A stretch of DNA of 64,000 nucleotides from Erysipelothrix aquatica (GTDB taxonomy: Bacteria > Bacillota_I > Bacilli_A > Erysipelotrichales > Erysipelotrichaceae). Positions 16,797 through 25,790 of this stretch are shown here, one piece after another. The number at the start of each line of letters is the position of its first letter. Position 1 is the first letter of the stretch. The translations under genes and the position numbers were made by a program. The notes under the pieces are model-generated. The model was not told where the DNA came from, searched no databases, and worked only from the letters and a program-made list of their open reading frames with translations. The stretch lies in assembly GCF_009828775.2 (NCBI RefSeq), contig NZ_WTSY02000008.1, forward strand, positions 1 to 64,000, read 5' to 3'.

Positions 16797-18569
16797 TTAG
16801 TTTGTATTTGATTTGCGTTTTACATAGGCGTTAAGTGCTATGAAGGATCCTCCCAGCACACTCATCGTGAGAGCAACGTTCATCAATGTATTTGCAGTCC
16901 CTGTTGCCGGCAACACTTCTGTTGGTTTAGTAGGACTTATTATTTGCCATTTTGCATAAACTGTCGTATCAGCATTTAGTGGCAAGTTAAAATCGAACTT
17001 TGTTGTGAATTGATCAGTTGTATACCAGCCATCAAATGTATAGCCTTCACGGGTTGGTGCTGATGGTATCGTTGCAGTTGTATTTTCAAAGACTGTCTGT
17101 GGCGAAACTTTGGAGCCTTCTCCCGTCTCAAATGACAAGGTGTAAGATAAAGCCTGTTTATGCCACTTTGCGTAGAGCGTCATATTTTTATTTATTGTTG
17201 TATCGAAATCGAATCGTGATGTGAATGCTTCATCTACATACCAGCCATCAAATGTGTAGCCGGCGCGCGTTGGTTCAGTTGGTCGTGCCACGAGCCCATC
17301 TTCAACAATTGTTTGATTCGAAATTGCGGTTCCACCATTTACTTCAAACGTTACATCTAGCACTTGTGATAATGTCACGACAACCGTTTGTGGTCCTTGT
17401 TTCACAGTGTATTTCAAGGCTGACAAATCCCCATTATAGACATACCCTGCAAGATTCGGAATTTCGATGGATATTTCTGAATTATATGCCGCTTTTAGAG
17501 ACTTTGACATTAGCAGTTCATTGCGAGAATTTTTAAACTCGATTGTAATGTCTTCAATTTTTTCAAGACGGCTTTCTTCGAGTGTTTGCATCATCCGTTT
17601 TGTCCATGCGAAATCTGTTTCGCTGATTGTATTTTCTTTGTAGTCTTTGCCATCACGGTCAACTGCGTAGACAAACATGCCCCCTTTTTCACCATCTTTA
17701 GGTTGCCATTTTGCATACTGATATGCGCGACTTGCAAGATATTTTTCCTCACTGAACTGACCTAAAGCATCATTCCAGTTTGTATTGTCTTGTTCTTCAT
17801 AGAACGAAATCCCAAATAAAACCCGTGTCGAACTAATGTCTGATTGGTAAGTTTCCCATGTTCGATCAAGACTTTGTGGATTACGGCCATACGCTTGAAT
17901 GAATAAATACGAAATATGTGGTGCTATTTCCCGAAATAGCTCGTGGTTATCTTTGTTTGTATCATAAATTAAGAGTTTATCACTACCTTCTTTGATTTGA
18001 AGAATATTTGAAAGTTGGATAAAGACATTGGATATAATAGCCACTTCTTCACTGTTTAAGTTTGTTTCCATATCAACATCCAATCCATCAAGATTCCATG
18101 GTGTCATATAGGTATCGATTAACGTCTGAGCAAATGCATGATAATCATCGTCAGTTAACGTCGTACTATCTTTGCCTGTGTTGGTCTTAATTTTGAGTAG
18201 TTCTTTATAATCAAGCGTACGCACAACACGTTGTCCCCGTTCGTGTAGTGTTGGTACATAGTCATTCTTTAATGTTTCCCAAAATAAGTCCTGATCAGTT
18301 CCTGGATTAACATAGTGGAAGACCGATACAATATCAATCTCTTTCGGAAGGTCCGTCATTTTAATGACATTAGCATCTGGTAGATTGGAATTGGAATCAT
18401 GAGGCATTGCAGCATCACGCCACGTACGATAATAAGCCATCATAATTGGTTCTTCGTAGTTCATTTCTGGACCCACCCCACGGGTTTGTGCGTGAACCGG
18501 AATTAAGCTTCCCATTCCCATCAGTACAATAAACATAATCAATGAAAACTTCTTAGTTAGTTTTTTCAT
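16797..18569 (-). CDS. cell-wall-anchored GH18 endo-beta-N-acetylglucosaminidase-like protein
   Basis: A secreted 590-aa surface enzyme. Signal peptide about 1-27 (ends VHAQ). The GH18 catalytic region (about 35-340) carries the DGLDVDME motif near residue 161, with the catalytic Glu last. The sequence most resembles EndoS/EndoE/EndoF-type glycosidases that cut the chitobiose core of N-glycans. A small beta domain (about 355-410) follows, then two InlB-type B-repeats (about 410-475 and 480-545), each with GYTFDGWY and LYAKW/VYAKW. The sortase signal is LPATG near 553 with a hydrophobic helix and basic tail. It is preceded by AGGAGG, a promoter and a perfect cre. It probably releases host glycans as nutrients or disables glycoproteins. 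GH18 is firm; exact specificity is inferred. Confidence 0.82.
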   Translation of the reverse strand: MKKLTKKFSLIMFIVLMGMGSLIPVHAQTRGVGPEMNYEEPIMMAYYRTWRDAAMPHDSNSNLPDANVIKMTDLPKEIDIVSVFHYVNPGTDQDLFWETLKNDYVPTLHERGQRVVRTLDYKELLKIKTNTGKDSTTLTDDDYHAFAQTLIDTYMTPWNLDGLDVDMETNLNSEEVAIISNVFIQLSNILQIKEGSDKLLIYDTNKDNHELFREIAPHISYLFIQAYGRNPQSLDRTWETYQSDISSTRVLFGISFYEEQDNTNWNDALGQFSEEKYLASRAYQYAKWQPKDGEKGGMFVYAVDRDGKDYKENTISETDFAWTKRMMQTLEESRLEKIEDITIEFKNSRNELLMSKSLKAAYNSEISIEIPNLAGYVYNGDLSALKYTVKQGPQTVVVTLSQVLDVTFEVNGGTAISNQTIVEDGLVARPTEPTRAGYTFDGWYVDEAFTSRFDFDTTINKNMTLYAKWHKQALSYTLSFETGEGSKVSPQTVFENTTATIPSAPTREGYTFDGWYTTDQFTTKFDFNLPLNADTTVYAKWQIISPTKPTEVLPATGTANTLMNVALTMSVLGGSFIALNAYVKRKSNTN

Positions 18570-18584
18570 AACTACCTCCTATTG

Positions 18585-18612
18585 TTTATAGTTATGGTAC
18601 ACCCAGTCTCAA
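18585..18612 (-). promoter_or_regulatory. promoter of the GH18 wall-protein gene
   Basis: Minus strand: -35 TTGAGA (18607-18612), 16 bases, -10 TATAAA (18585-18590). Confidence 0.6.
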
Positions 18613-18616
18613 ACAC

Positions 18617-18630
18617 TGTAAACGTTTTCA
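18617..18630. promoter_or_regulatory. perfect cre site upstream of the GH18 gene
   Basis: TGTAAACGTTTTCA; its reverse strand TGAAAACGTTTACA matches all 14 positions of the consensus TGWAARCGYTWWCA. It lies just upstream of the -35, a position from which CcpA can either activate or repress. Confidence 0.75.
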
Positions 18631-18685
18631 TAACAAGTACTATGAAATGTAGAGAAGACCTATAATTTGTGGATACTCCCTAAAT

Positions 18686-18737
18686 AAAAACACACCTACA
18701 CAGTGAACGATACCGTTCCAATGTGAGGTGTGTTTTT
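18686..18737 (-). terminator. terminator of the VOC-protein gene
   Basis: AAAAACACACCT (18686-18697) pairs with AGGTGTGTTTTT (18726-18737), with a second inner stem in the loop. It is flanked by A/T runs, so it can work in both directions. Confidence 0.8.
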
Positions 18738-18758
18738 ACTAAGATTAAGAGAAGGATA

Positions 18759-19163
18759 TTACCCTTCCATTGCCATCCATGATGGTTCCAACATATTGCC
18801 ATCTGGATCTTGAACTTCTAATCCAAACATGACTGATTCAGGGATGCCCATATCTACGTGATAGACTGTGCCACCATGTGCTTCTGCACGTGCACCAAAT
18901 TGCTTAACCGCATCCGCACTTTCCAGGCTAAAGGCAATGAGTGCACCACTTTGCGCTTGGGTATCAGCAATCGTTCGCTTTCCAATAAAGGTCTTGTAGA
19001 ATCCATGCGTGAGGAGCATAATCCAGAAATTATCATCCCACATCATGGCTGCAGACTGATCATTTGAAAATTCAAGATTCTGTTTGAATCCAAGTGCTGT
19101 GTAGAATTGAATCGCACGGTCCAATTGAGTTACAGGAAAATTAACAAATACCATTGTTGACAT
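18759..19163 (-). CDS. VOC-superfamily (glyoxalase-like) protein
   Basis: A 134-aa single-module vicinal-oxygen-chelate protein. It begins VFVNFPVTQLDRAIQFYTALGF (about 5-26) and ends VQDPDGNMLEPSWM (about 117-130), where the Glu is a usual metal ligand. Start ATG 19163 has AAGGAGGGCTCTT before it. Proteins of this PhnB/YunE type include resistance and lyase-like enzymes; no specific reaction can be assigned. It stands alone between two wall-protein genes, with its own terminator. Confidence 0.85.
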   Translation of the reverse strand: MSTMVFVNFPVTQLDRAIQFYTALGFKQNLEFSNDQSAAMMWDDNFWIMLLTHGFYKTFIGKRTIADTQAQSGALIAFSLESADAVKQFGARAEAHGGTVYHVDMGIPESVMFGLEVQDPDGNMLEPSWMAMEG

Positions 19164-19260
19164 AAGAGCCCTCCTTTTATTTTTATTATAAACTTAAGAG
19201 ATAAAAGAGAGCACGTCTTGTGCATTGTAACTTTTAAGTATCTATGTATCTGATTTGTCC

Positions 19261-21918
19261 CTATTCAGTGTGCTCATGTCTAAATCGTAGATAGCTATAG
19301 ATTCCAGTAACAACAATTCCTGCACTCAGAAGAATGACACCACTCAAATTGGTTGCGATACCCGTTGTGGGTAGTTCATCCTTTGAATTGTTTGAATCTT
19401 CTGGTTGAGGAGGTTCTACTGGTGTGATTGGATCGATTGGGTTGGGAGTACCATCATTCATTTGCCATTGTGCCTGATAGGTCATATTGCGACTCACAGT
19501 GGTCTGAAGCTCGGGGTTCCATCCCATAAATGTGTAACCTTCACGTGTCGGTGTTCCGACAAATAATGGCGTTGAACTACCAGACGCTACAGTGTATGAT
19601 TGCGTATTGAATACTGCTTCATTTTCTGTGCCATCTTCGTACCGTATCGTGTACCTCGTAATTGGTTCTTCATTAACAAGCCATTGGGCATATACGTTCA
19701 CGTCCGCAACCACACGCTTATTAAAATCATAATTTTGCGTAAGTTCCTTATCGCTGAACCACCCAACAAACGTATAGCCTTCCAATTGGGGATCTACTGG
19801 TTGTGTGAAGCGTTCCAGATAAGGTACCGTCTCAGAACTTACCACAGTTCCGCCATTTGATTCATACGTTATCGTATAGGTATTTTTTTCCCACTGCGCG
19901 GTATAAATTTGATCCTTCGTTACCGTTTCACTTAGTATTGGTGACCACCCAACAAATGTATAGCCTTCACGATCCAATGAACCGGTAAAAGCTGGAGTAT
20001 CGGTCCCCGCATCCACTGTGTGATGCTCATCTTCAAAAATCACAGCATCACTAACCCCATCAGTATATGTGATTGTATGCATTTGAACGGGAATAATTTC
20101 ATCCCAAACCGCATAAAGCACCAGGTTTTCGGATGGGTAAGTTACGGCTTCAAGTTGTGCATAGCGCGGATCGGATTCCGTGGCCTTCGCATTAGTTGAC
20201 CATCCAGTAAACGCATACCCTTCGCGTGTCAGATTTATGGACGCACCACTCAGTAATGTTCCAAGTTCCTGGATAAATCCGAGACTATAGTACGTCTCGA
20301 TTTTGGAATCTGGTCCCACTTCGTAATAAGTATTTCCATCATATGTATCACGTAGGGCGAGATCATAGTATCCCCCGTTCGCATCATATCGAATCCATGA
20401 CGCTTGTACAGCACCCTGTGATTGATTGCGTTCAAATTGACGCTGATCCAATTGTAATAAGGCGCTTGAACCCCTGTAGGTATTATCTGCCATACTTTCT
20501 GGTTTATAAGGTACGGTAGGAACTGCTATCCGTTCAACACCTGCTGTAATATTCGTGTGATTGGATACTAAGTTTCCACCACCAATACCTAGAATCTCTT
20601 CAAAGATGGCGGTTGGTTCAACACCTTTATCAACATTAATAATATTCTCAGTTCCTTCTTGTGTTGTTTGTGAGTTTGAAATATCTTTATAGTTACTTAA
20701 ATGATTCAAGGTTCCGTTGCCATCATAAACACGGTTCCCCAAAAACAGACTATTGTTTCGCGATACGGATGCAGTCGCGAATAAACCGGCGCCACTCAAT
20801 CCGATAGCGCCCCCGCGTTGTTCCATCGTCGAAGCTTCATTACCGCTTTGATTCCCGATAAACGTCGACCCTTGAATGTCATTAATCATTCGCGACGATC
20901 CACCATTTTTAAAATATTGAATGGCACCCCCACTGTATCCAGCACCGTCTTGTCCATAGGCCTTATTTTCATAAAAAGTACTGTTGGAAATCGATGTTGT
21001 AAGCCCCGGATTTCCTGTTCCTTGGAACATGATTGCACCACCATCATCATACGCAACATTATTTGCAAAGGTAGAATTGCTAATGGTAAATGTGGCTCCA
21101 TCGCGACCATCAAAAACATAAATAGCACCGCCATCAAATGTCTTTGCCGGTGCAATATCCTTTCCGTTAGTCTCATTGCCCACAAAGTAGGATTGATCTA
21201 TTGAAACATTTCCTGTGAGATAATGCATTGACATGGCACCACCACCGCCACCAAAGATTCCCGTAAAGGGTGCTCTATTGATATTATTACGGAAAACAGT
21301 ATTCTGAATATCAAGGTTTGCACTGTATCCTTTGGATGCAATAGCTCCTGCTTCATACCCACCTGCTGTTCCTTTATTGTTTTCGATTGTCGAAAACTGA
21401 ATTAAGACATTGGATTGTGTTCCCAAATACATTGCAGCACCACTCCCCGCAGTATTATTCGATATTGCGGTATCGATAATTTCTGTTTGAGCATCACGCT
21501 TCGTATCAACATCAAGAGCACCATACGTTGCGTTGTGTAAAGTTATGCCTTTAAGCGTTAACGTACCGGTTTCCATTTTATTTGTAATCAGTCGACTTTC
21601 AATTGCTGTCCCGTCTATTTCCAAATTTTGGACCGTAATTGTACCACTACCACTAAATGTCATGCCTCCAGTTGACCAAACAACGTCATTTCCCTCAATC
21701 GTTAAGTGCTTTCCAGCAACATCAATTTGAATATCATTTGACACAAACGCTTTGTCTAAGATTAAGACTGCACCATCTTCAGCCTCAGTAATCGCCTGTG
21801 TTAAACGATCGACCGTCGTAATCACATCCGTTTCACTTGCATGAATTGGAATCAACCCAAATATTAGAAATAGCGATACGAACAGTGTTACTAACATGTT
21901 TCTATTCTTGTTCTTCAT
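19261..21918 (-). CDS. LPXTG wall protein with beta-helix and B-repeats
   Basis: A secreted 885-aa surface protein. Signal peptide about 1-28 (ends IHAS). Residues about 35-430 form a right-handed parallel beta-helix with polymorphic-outer-membrane-like repeats (NNVAYDDGGAI, GSGAAMY, GGAIQYF patterns). Residues about 520-830 hold four InlB-type or bacterial-repeat modules, each with GY-F-GW and Y-A-W. Then a Pro-rich spacer, sorting motif LPTTG near 848, a hydrophobic helix and a charged tail. Beta-helix surface proteins often act as adhesins or polysaccharide-binding or lyase domains; no catalytic motif is evident, so adhesion is the better guess. The start ATG 21918 has AAAGGGAATTTTT upstream. 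Confidence 0.85.
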   Translation of the reverse strand: MKNKNRNMLVTLFVSLFLIFGLIPIHASETDVITTVDRLTQAITEAEDGAVLILDKAFVSNDIQIDVAGKHLTIEGNDVVWSTGGMTFSGSGTITVQNLEIDGTAIESRLITNKMETGTLTLKGITLHNATYGALDVDTKRDAQTEIIDTAISNNTAGSGAAMYLGTQSNVLIQFSTIENNKGTAGGYEAGAIASKGYSANLDIQNTVFRNNINRAPFTGIFGGGGGAMSMHYLTGNVSIDQSYFVGNETNGKDIAPAKTFDGGAIYVFDGRDGATFTISNSTFANNVAYDDGGAIMFQGTGNPGLTTSISNSTFYENKAYGQDGAGYSGGAIQYFKNGGSSRMINDIQGSTFIGNQSGNEASTMEQRGGAIGLSGAGLFATASVSRNNSLFLGNRVYDGNGTLNHLSNYKDISNSQTTQEGTENIINVDKGVEPTAIFEEILGIGGGNLVSNHTNITAGVERIAVPTVPYKPESMADNTYRGSSALLQLDQRQFERNQSQGAVQASWIRYDANGGYYDLALRDTYDGNTYYEVGPDSKIETYYSLGFIQELGTLLSGASINLTREGYAFTGWSTNAKATESDPRYAQLEAVTYPSENLVLYAVWDEIIPVQMHTITYTDGVSDAVIFEDEHHTVDAGTDTPAFTGSLDREGYTFVGWSPILSETVTKDQIYTAQWEKNTYTITYESNGGTVVSSETVPYLERFTQPVDPQLEGYTFVGWFSDKELTQNYDFNKRVVADVNVYAQWLVNEEPITRYTIRYEDGTENEAVFNTQSYTVASGSSTPLFVGTPTREGYTFMGWNPELQTTVSRNMTYQAQWQMNDGTPNPIDPITPVEPPQPEDSNNSKDELPTTGIATNLSGVILLSAGIVVTGIYSYLRFRHEHTE

Positions 21919-22122
21919 AAAAATTCCCTTTCCATCTATTTTATGTATCTAACTCAATTATAGAATTTAGGGTCTAAAGGACGCTCCTCACTGTTACAGA
22001 AGAATGAATAATTGTACCAAAAATTAATATTTCCTTATTTTGTTAAAGCAATAACGTCGAATGGTACATATCCAACACTTACTGTAATTTGCTAAAGCGA
22101 GACCTTTTGCCTTGTAAATAGA
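21919..22122. other. upstream region of the beta-helix wall-protein gene
   Basis: No gene seen. On the minus strand a TATAAT lies about 40 bases before the start codon, with no good -35. A CTGTTACAG word occurs near 22012; a similar word occurs near 27373, upstream of the frameshifted wall-protein gene. Confidence 0.4.
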
Positions 22123-22152
22123 AAAGACTGTCGAAATTTTTCAACAGTCTTT
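22123..22152 (-). terminator. terminator of the tetR gene
   Basis: AAAGACTGT (22123-22131) pairs with ACAGTCTTT (22144-22152), with extra GAAA/TTTC pairing in the loop. On the minus strand it is followed by TTCTATTT. Confidence 0.7.
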
Positions 22153-22221
22153 GGTTTACTTGAAATAGCTAAAAATCATGTTTGCCCAATCTTCGTGTTG
22201 GGTTGTAATGAATAAGAACCA

Positions 22222-22917
22222 TTAGTATTCGATTGCTAATACCGCTTCAAGGGATGGACACTGGATGTCATCACGTTCAGTATGATGCGTCAAAAACTCG
22301 ATCAAATATTGCAGGAAGAGCACAACTGCTTCCTCAGTGCTTTGATTCTTAGTAAAGATACGTTTTGAAAAGCCGCCGTGTAGGATGTAGCAGAAGTCAA
22401 TTATGTAATCCTCTTTTTTAGCGTGAAAATATCCTAACTCAAAGCAAGGTGCATACAACAGTCGATTACGGGTCAGCATATCGTGATTGGTCACGATTGT
22501 GTTGACGTGGCGTGTATCAATGGGAAACGTATCAAAATAAAGTTCAAGTTTGGATAAAACGTAATCCGAATGCTTCGAAGCAAATACATACTCGTAAACT
22601 TCTGGATTGGGGAATGAACATTCAGCATAAACACGCCATGATAGTAATAACGCCATAATCGGATCATAGTCACTGTTAAGGATTTGATCAAATCCGTAGA
22701 GATAATCAGTCACACTATCAATCATTGCGAGCGCGACCAAACTATCAAGGTTTTCAAAATAGTTATAGATTGTTGCGCTATTATACCCTGCGCGGTCTGC
22801 AATATTGCGGATGGTTAATTTATCAATACCTTCAACCTCAGCAATTTCTTTTGTGGCATCAATGAAGTATCGCATTGTGCGGTATTTTTGTTTGCTCACT
22901 TTAATTCTCGGATTCAT
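22222..22917 (-). CDS. TetR/AcrR-family regulator
   Basis: A 231-aa protein with an N-terminal TetR HTH (about residues 12-58: TKEIAEVEGIDKLTIRNI, then AGYNSATIYNYFENLDSL, a typical recognition helix). The helical ligand-binding domain is long and has no recognised subfamily. It is divergently transcribed from the CaiT-like transporter gene across 223 bases. That promoter region contains a 35-base inverted repeat (CTAATCAC ... GTGATTAG) overlapping the -10, the most likely operator. It probably represses the transporter/cyclodeaminase operon until its substrate is present. Confidence 0.85.
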   Translation of the reverse strand: MNPRIKVSKQKYRTMRYFIDATKEIAEVEGIDKLTIRNIADRAGYNSATIYNYFENLDSLVALAMIDSVTDYLYGFDQILNSDYDPIMALLLSWRVYAECSFPNPEVYEYVFASKHSDYVLSKLELYFDTFPIDTRHVNTIVTNHDMLTRNRLLYAPCFELGYFHAKKEDYIIDFCYILHGGFSKRIFTKNQSTEEAVVLFLQYLIEFLTHHTERDDIQCPSLEAVLAIEY

Positions 22918-23076
22918 AGGCCAGCCTCTTTCTTTGTTTTATTATAGCAGTTGCATCAACACAAACACAAAAACAGTGTGAAATCTTATCGATTCCGAAC
23001 AAATGACGTCAAAATACGCCCATTTTTGTCAAAACATGTGATATATTTCACTATTTTTCAAATATTTCCGTGTTTT

Positions 23077-23111
23077 CTAATCACTTGATTATATAATGGT
23101 CATGTGATTAG
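23077..23111. promoter_or_regulatory. TetR operator overlapping the transporter promoter
   Basis: CTAATCAC (23077-23084) and its exact reverse complement GTGATTAG (23104-23111) flank a plus-strand -10 TATAAT (23092-23097). AAGGAGGAAGAT and the transporter ATG follow about 30 bases later. Confidence 0.6.
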
Positions 23112-23140
23112 TTTGAGAGAAAACTATCAAGGAGGAAGAT

Positions 23141-24712
23141 ATGGATACACAATCCAAGAAAAAGGCAAGTATCGATAAAGGTCTGTTTTTCATACCCTTA
23201 TCTATTGTCATCATATTTTGTGCATTAGTTGCACTATTCCCAAAAGCATCGGAGAATGCTTTTAACGGAATTTTTGGCGTCATTACTGGAAACTTTGGGT
23301 GGGCACTCCAATGGTTCTTTTTAGCCAACACATTTATTATGGTTTACCTTGCCTTTAGTCACTATGGTAACAAGAAGCTCGGTAACGAAAAACCAGAATT
23401 CAGCACCCCTGTTTGGTTAGGAATGCTCTTTGCTGCTGGAACATCAGGCGTCGCTATCTATTGGGGATTTAGCGAATGGTTCCAATATGCCACTGCGCCT
23501 CCTTTCGACATTGTTCCCCTTTCCCGCGAAGCAATGACTTATGCATCAACCTATAGTTTCTTCCACTGGGGACCTTCCGCATACGGATTATACGCAACGG
23601 TTGCTGTCGTTTTCGGATTTTTCTTCTTCGTAAAACGTGAGAACACAAACCGCCCAAGTACTGCTTGTGCATCAGTTATTGGAGAGAAAAATGCAAAAGG
23701 ACTGCTTGGAAAAATTATTGATATTGTCTACATGATGGGAATTATCGGGGCAGTCTCGGCAGCCATTGGTTTATCAACACCATTAATTAGTGCCATTATC
23801 GTTGATCTTTTCAACATTCAATATACCTTATGGATTGATGCTGGCATACTTATTTTCTTTACGATATTCTTTGTTTTCGGAGTTTATGGTGGTCTACAAA
23901 AATCAATGAAACTAATTAGTAACATTAAACTTGCGATGGTCATTGGATTACTCGCGTTTGTGTTTTTAATTGGACCAAAGTCATACATGCTTAATAACTT
24001 CACAGACAGCATGGGAACCTTTGTCAGTGACTATTTTAGAATGATGATGACAACTGAACCCCACTCTGCAGGAACTTTCCCACAATCATGGACCATTTTC
24101 TTCTTTGCATGGTGGTCAGCATATGCTTTAAATACAGGTATTTTCCTAGCGCGTATTTCCCGTGGACGAACCATTAAACAACTCGTTCTTGGAGCCACAG
24201 GTGCATCGTGTGTCGGTTGCTGGTTACATTTCATTATTCTTGGTTACTATGGTATGAATGCCTATGAAACTGGACTCGTGAATGTGATTGAAATATTCCA
24301 AACACAAGGCATCACGGATGCTATTATCGCAATTATCAAGACGATGCCACTCGCAACCGTTGTTCTTGTCGTAATGCTTGCAGTTATGGCTGTATCGACC
24401 GTCACAGTTATCAACAGTGCTGCCTATACACTCGCAATCGTATCAACAAACGATCTTCCCGCAAATGAAGAACCGGGTCGTACCAACCGCATTTTCTGGG
24501 CTATTGCCCTTGGTGCTTTGGGACTCGTTCTAATTTTTATTGGTGGTTTAGGACCAATCCAAACCATTAGTTTATCCACCGGAATATTAACCATGGTTAT
24601 TATTGTCATCATCTTCATCGCCTTCTTTAAGCATGATGGTAAGAAATGGGACGAATATATGGAACGTAATGCACAAATGGATGCATTAGAAAACGATACA
24701 AAGGAGCATTAG
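23141..24712 (+). CDS. BCCT-family transporter, CaiT-like
   Basis: A 523-aa, 12-TM betaine/carnitine/choline transporter. Key segments are a Trp-rich GWALQWFF early helix (about 50-57), PEFSTPVWLGMLFAAGTS (about 87-104), FHWGPSAYG near 141, GEKNAKGLLG near 181, and WWSAYALNTGIFLARISRGRT near 328-348. The last is the BCCT signature, and the AWWxxYAL form resembles CaiT (carnitine/gamma-butyrobetaine antiporter) rather than Na-coupled BetP. Unlike BetP, it has no long C-terminal osmosensing tail. The next gene, an ornithine-cyclodeaminase-family enzyme, starts 2 bases after the stop. Substrate is inferred to be a quaternary-amine or amino-acid-like zwitterion. Confidence 0.88.
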   Translation: MDTQSKKKASIDKGLFFIPLSIVIIFCALVALFPKASENAFNGIFGVITGNFGWALQWFFLANTFIMVYLAFSHYGNKKLGNEKPEFSTPVWLGMLFAAGTSGVAIYWGFSEWFQYATAPPFDIVPLSREAMTYASTYSFFHWGPSAYGLYATVAVVFGFFFFVKRENTNRPSTACASVIGEKNAKGLLGKIIDIVYMMGIIGAVSAAIGLSTPLISAIIVDLFNIQYTLWIDAGILIFFTIFFVFGVYGGLQKSMKLISNIKLAMVIGLLAFVFLIGPKSYMLNNFTDSMGTFVSDYFRMMMTTEPHSAGTFPQSWTIFFFAWWSAYALNTGIFLARISRGRTIKQLVLGATGASCVGCWLHFIILGYYGMNAYETGLVNVIEIFQTQGITDAIIAIIKTMPLATVVLVVMLAVMAVSTVTVINSAAYTLAIVSTNDLPANEEPGRTNRIFWAIALGALGLVLIFIGGLGPIQTISLSTGILTMVIIVIIFIAFFKHDGKKWDEYMERNAQMDALENDTKEH

Positions 24713-24713
24713 T

Positions 24714-25676
24714 ATGAAGTATATTACAGAAGCACAAATCAAAGAAGTTGTAACCATGCCAATGGCATTGGATATTTTCCGCCAAGCATATCTTGAGAAC
24801 GTCCAAGGGCTTATCTATACAGGTGATCGAATTGTTATGCCAATCATCGATGTTGAAAACAGCGCACAATGGTTAACCGCAATTAGCAAAACAAAGCCTT
24901 ACTTTGGTTCTAAGTTTTCTTCAGTCTTTCCAAAGAATTTGACGAAGGGGCTACCCAGTGTTATTTCTACAATCAGTCTTTACTCGAATCAAACGGGGGA
25001 ATTGGAAGCATTGTTGGAAGCAAACTATCTTACAGCCATTAAAACGGGAGGAAGTGCTGGTGTTGCAACTGATGTTATGGCACGTAAAGATGCTCGAACA
25101 TTGGGAATCATTGGCTCTGGATTACAAGCATTTACGCAAGTCCTTGCTATTCAAGAAGTTCGTGAACTTGAAGCAGTCTATGTTTATGACATTAAGGAAG
25201 AATATATCAATGCCTTCATTGAGCGCATTCGTACTGTTCAGAACAGACCCTACCAAATTATCGCTGCAGAAAGTGCCGATGCTTGCGTCGCAGCATCAGA
25301 TATCATCTGTACATGTACAACATCTCATACACCAGTATTCAGTGCAAACGTGCTACGTGAAGGGGCGCATGTCAATGCAATCGGGTCGTTTACACCTTAC
25401 ATGCAAGAAATTGAAGATGAGGTCGTTGTTAAAGCAAGTCGCATAATCACTGAACACGTTGATGGGTTATGGGCTGCAGCGGGAGATATAATCATCCCCG
25501 TTGAAAAAGGGCTTGTAAGTAAAGACAAAGTAGTCGGATCTGTTGGTGATGTCCTTGCAGGAAACATCATCGCACGCGAAAACGATCATGAAATAACACT
25601 TTATGAGAGTGTAGGATCGTGCGTTCTCGATGTCGCTATCGCTATTGCTTCTTACGAAACCATTAATAATCAATAA
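24714..25676 (+). CDS. ornithine cyclodeaminase / mu-crystallin family enzyme
   Basis: A 320-aa NAD(P)-dependent enzyme. The N-terminal substrate-domain strands include TGDRIVMP and FGSKFSSVFPKN (about 38-75). The Rossmann fold has LGIIGSGLQA (about 129-138). ANYLTAIKTGG (about 103) matches the family signature around the substrate carboxylate-binding Arg/Lys region. Members act as ornithine cyclodeaminase, alanine dehydrogenase, or pyrroline-2-carboxylate/ketimine reductase. It is coupled to the CaiT-like transporter (2-base gap, AAGGAG inside the transporter end) and followed by a strong terminator. It likely metabolises the imported compound or its exchange partner; the reaction is unassigned. 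Confidence 0.85.
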   Translation: MKYITEAQIKEVVTMPMALDIFRQAYLENVQGLIYTGDRIVMPIIDVENSAQWLTAISKTKPYFGSKFSSVFPKNLTKGLPSVISTISLYSNQTGELEALLEANYLTAIKTGGSAGVATDVMARKDARTLGIIGSGLQAFTQVLAIQEVRELEAVYVYDIKEEYINAFIERIRTVQNRPYQIIAAESADACVAASDIICTCTTSHTPVFSANVLREGAHVNAIGSFTPYMQEIEDEVVVKASRIITEHVDGLWAAAGDIIIPVEKGLVSKDKVVGSVGDVLAGNIIARENDHEITLYESVGSCVLDVAIAIASYETINNQ

Positions 25677-25698
25677 ACCACCGGTCCAAATCTAGACC

Positions 25699-25743
25699 AA
25701 AAGAGATTGGCTTGCCATTTATACGGCTACCAATCTCTTTTTT
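25699..25743 (+). terminator. terminator of the transporter/cyclodeaminase operon
   Basis: AAAAGAGATTGG (25699-25710) pairs with CCAATCTCTTTT (25730-25741), followed by TT on the plus strand. Confidence 0.85.
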
Positions 25744-25790
25744 ATACTCAGACATAATTTTAAAGCTGAAATGAAATGCTCATATAACGA

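Noticed and set aside
20818-21204. Plus-strand ORF of 128 codons inside the beta-helix gene
   Set aside because: It is antisense to a well-supported repetitive coding region, and its peptide is low-complexity with no ribosome site.
22150-22221. A 17-codon ORF right after tetR
   Set aside because: No ribosome site, and it overlaps the tetR end and the terminator region.
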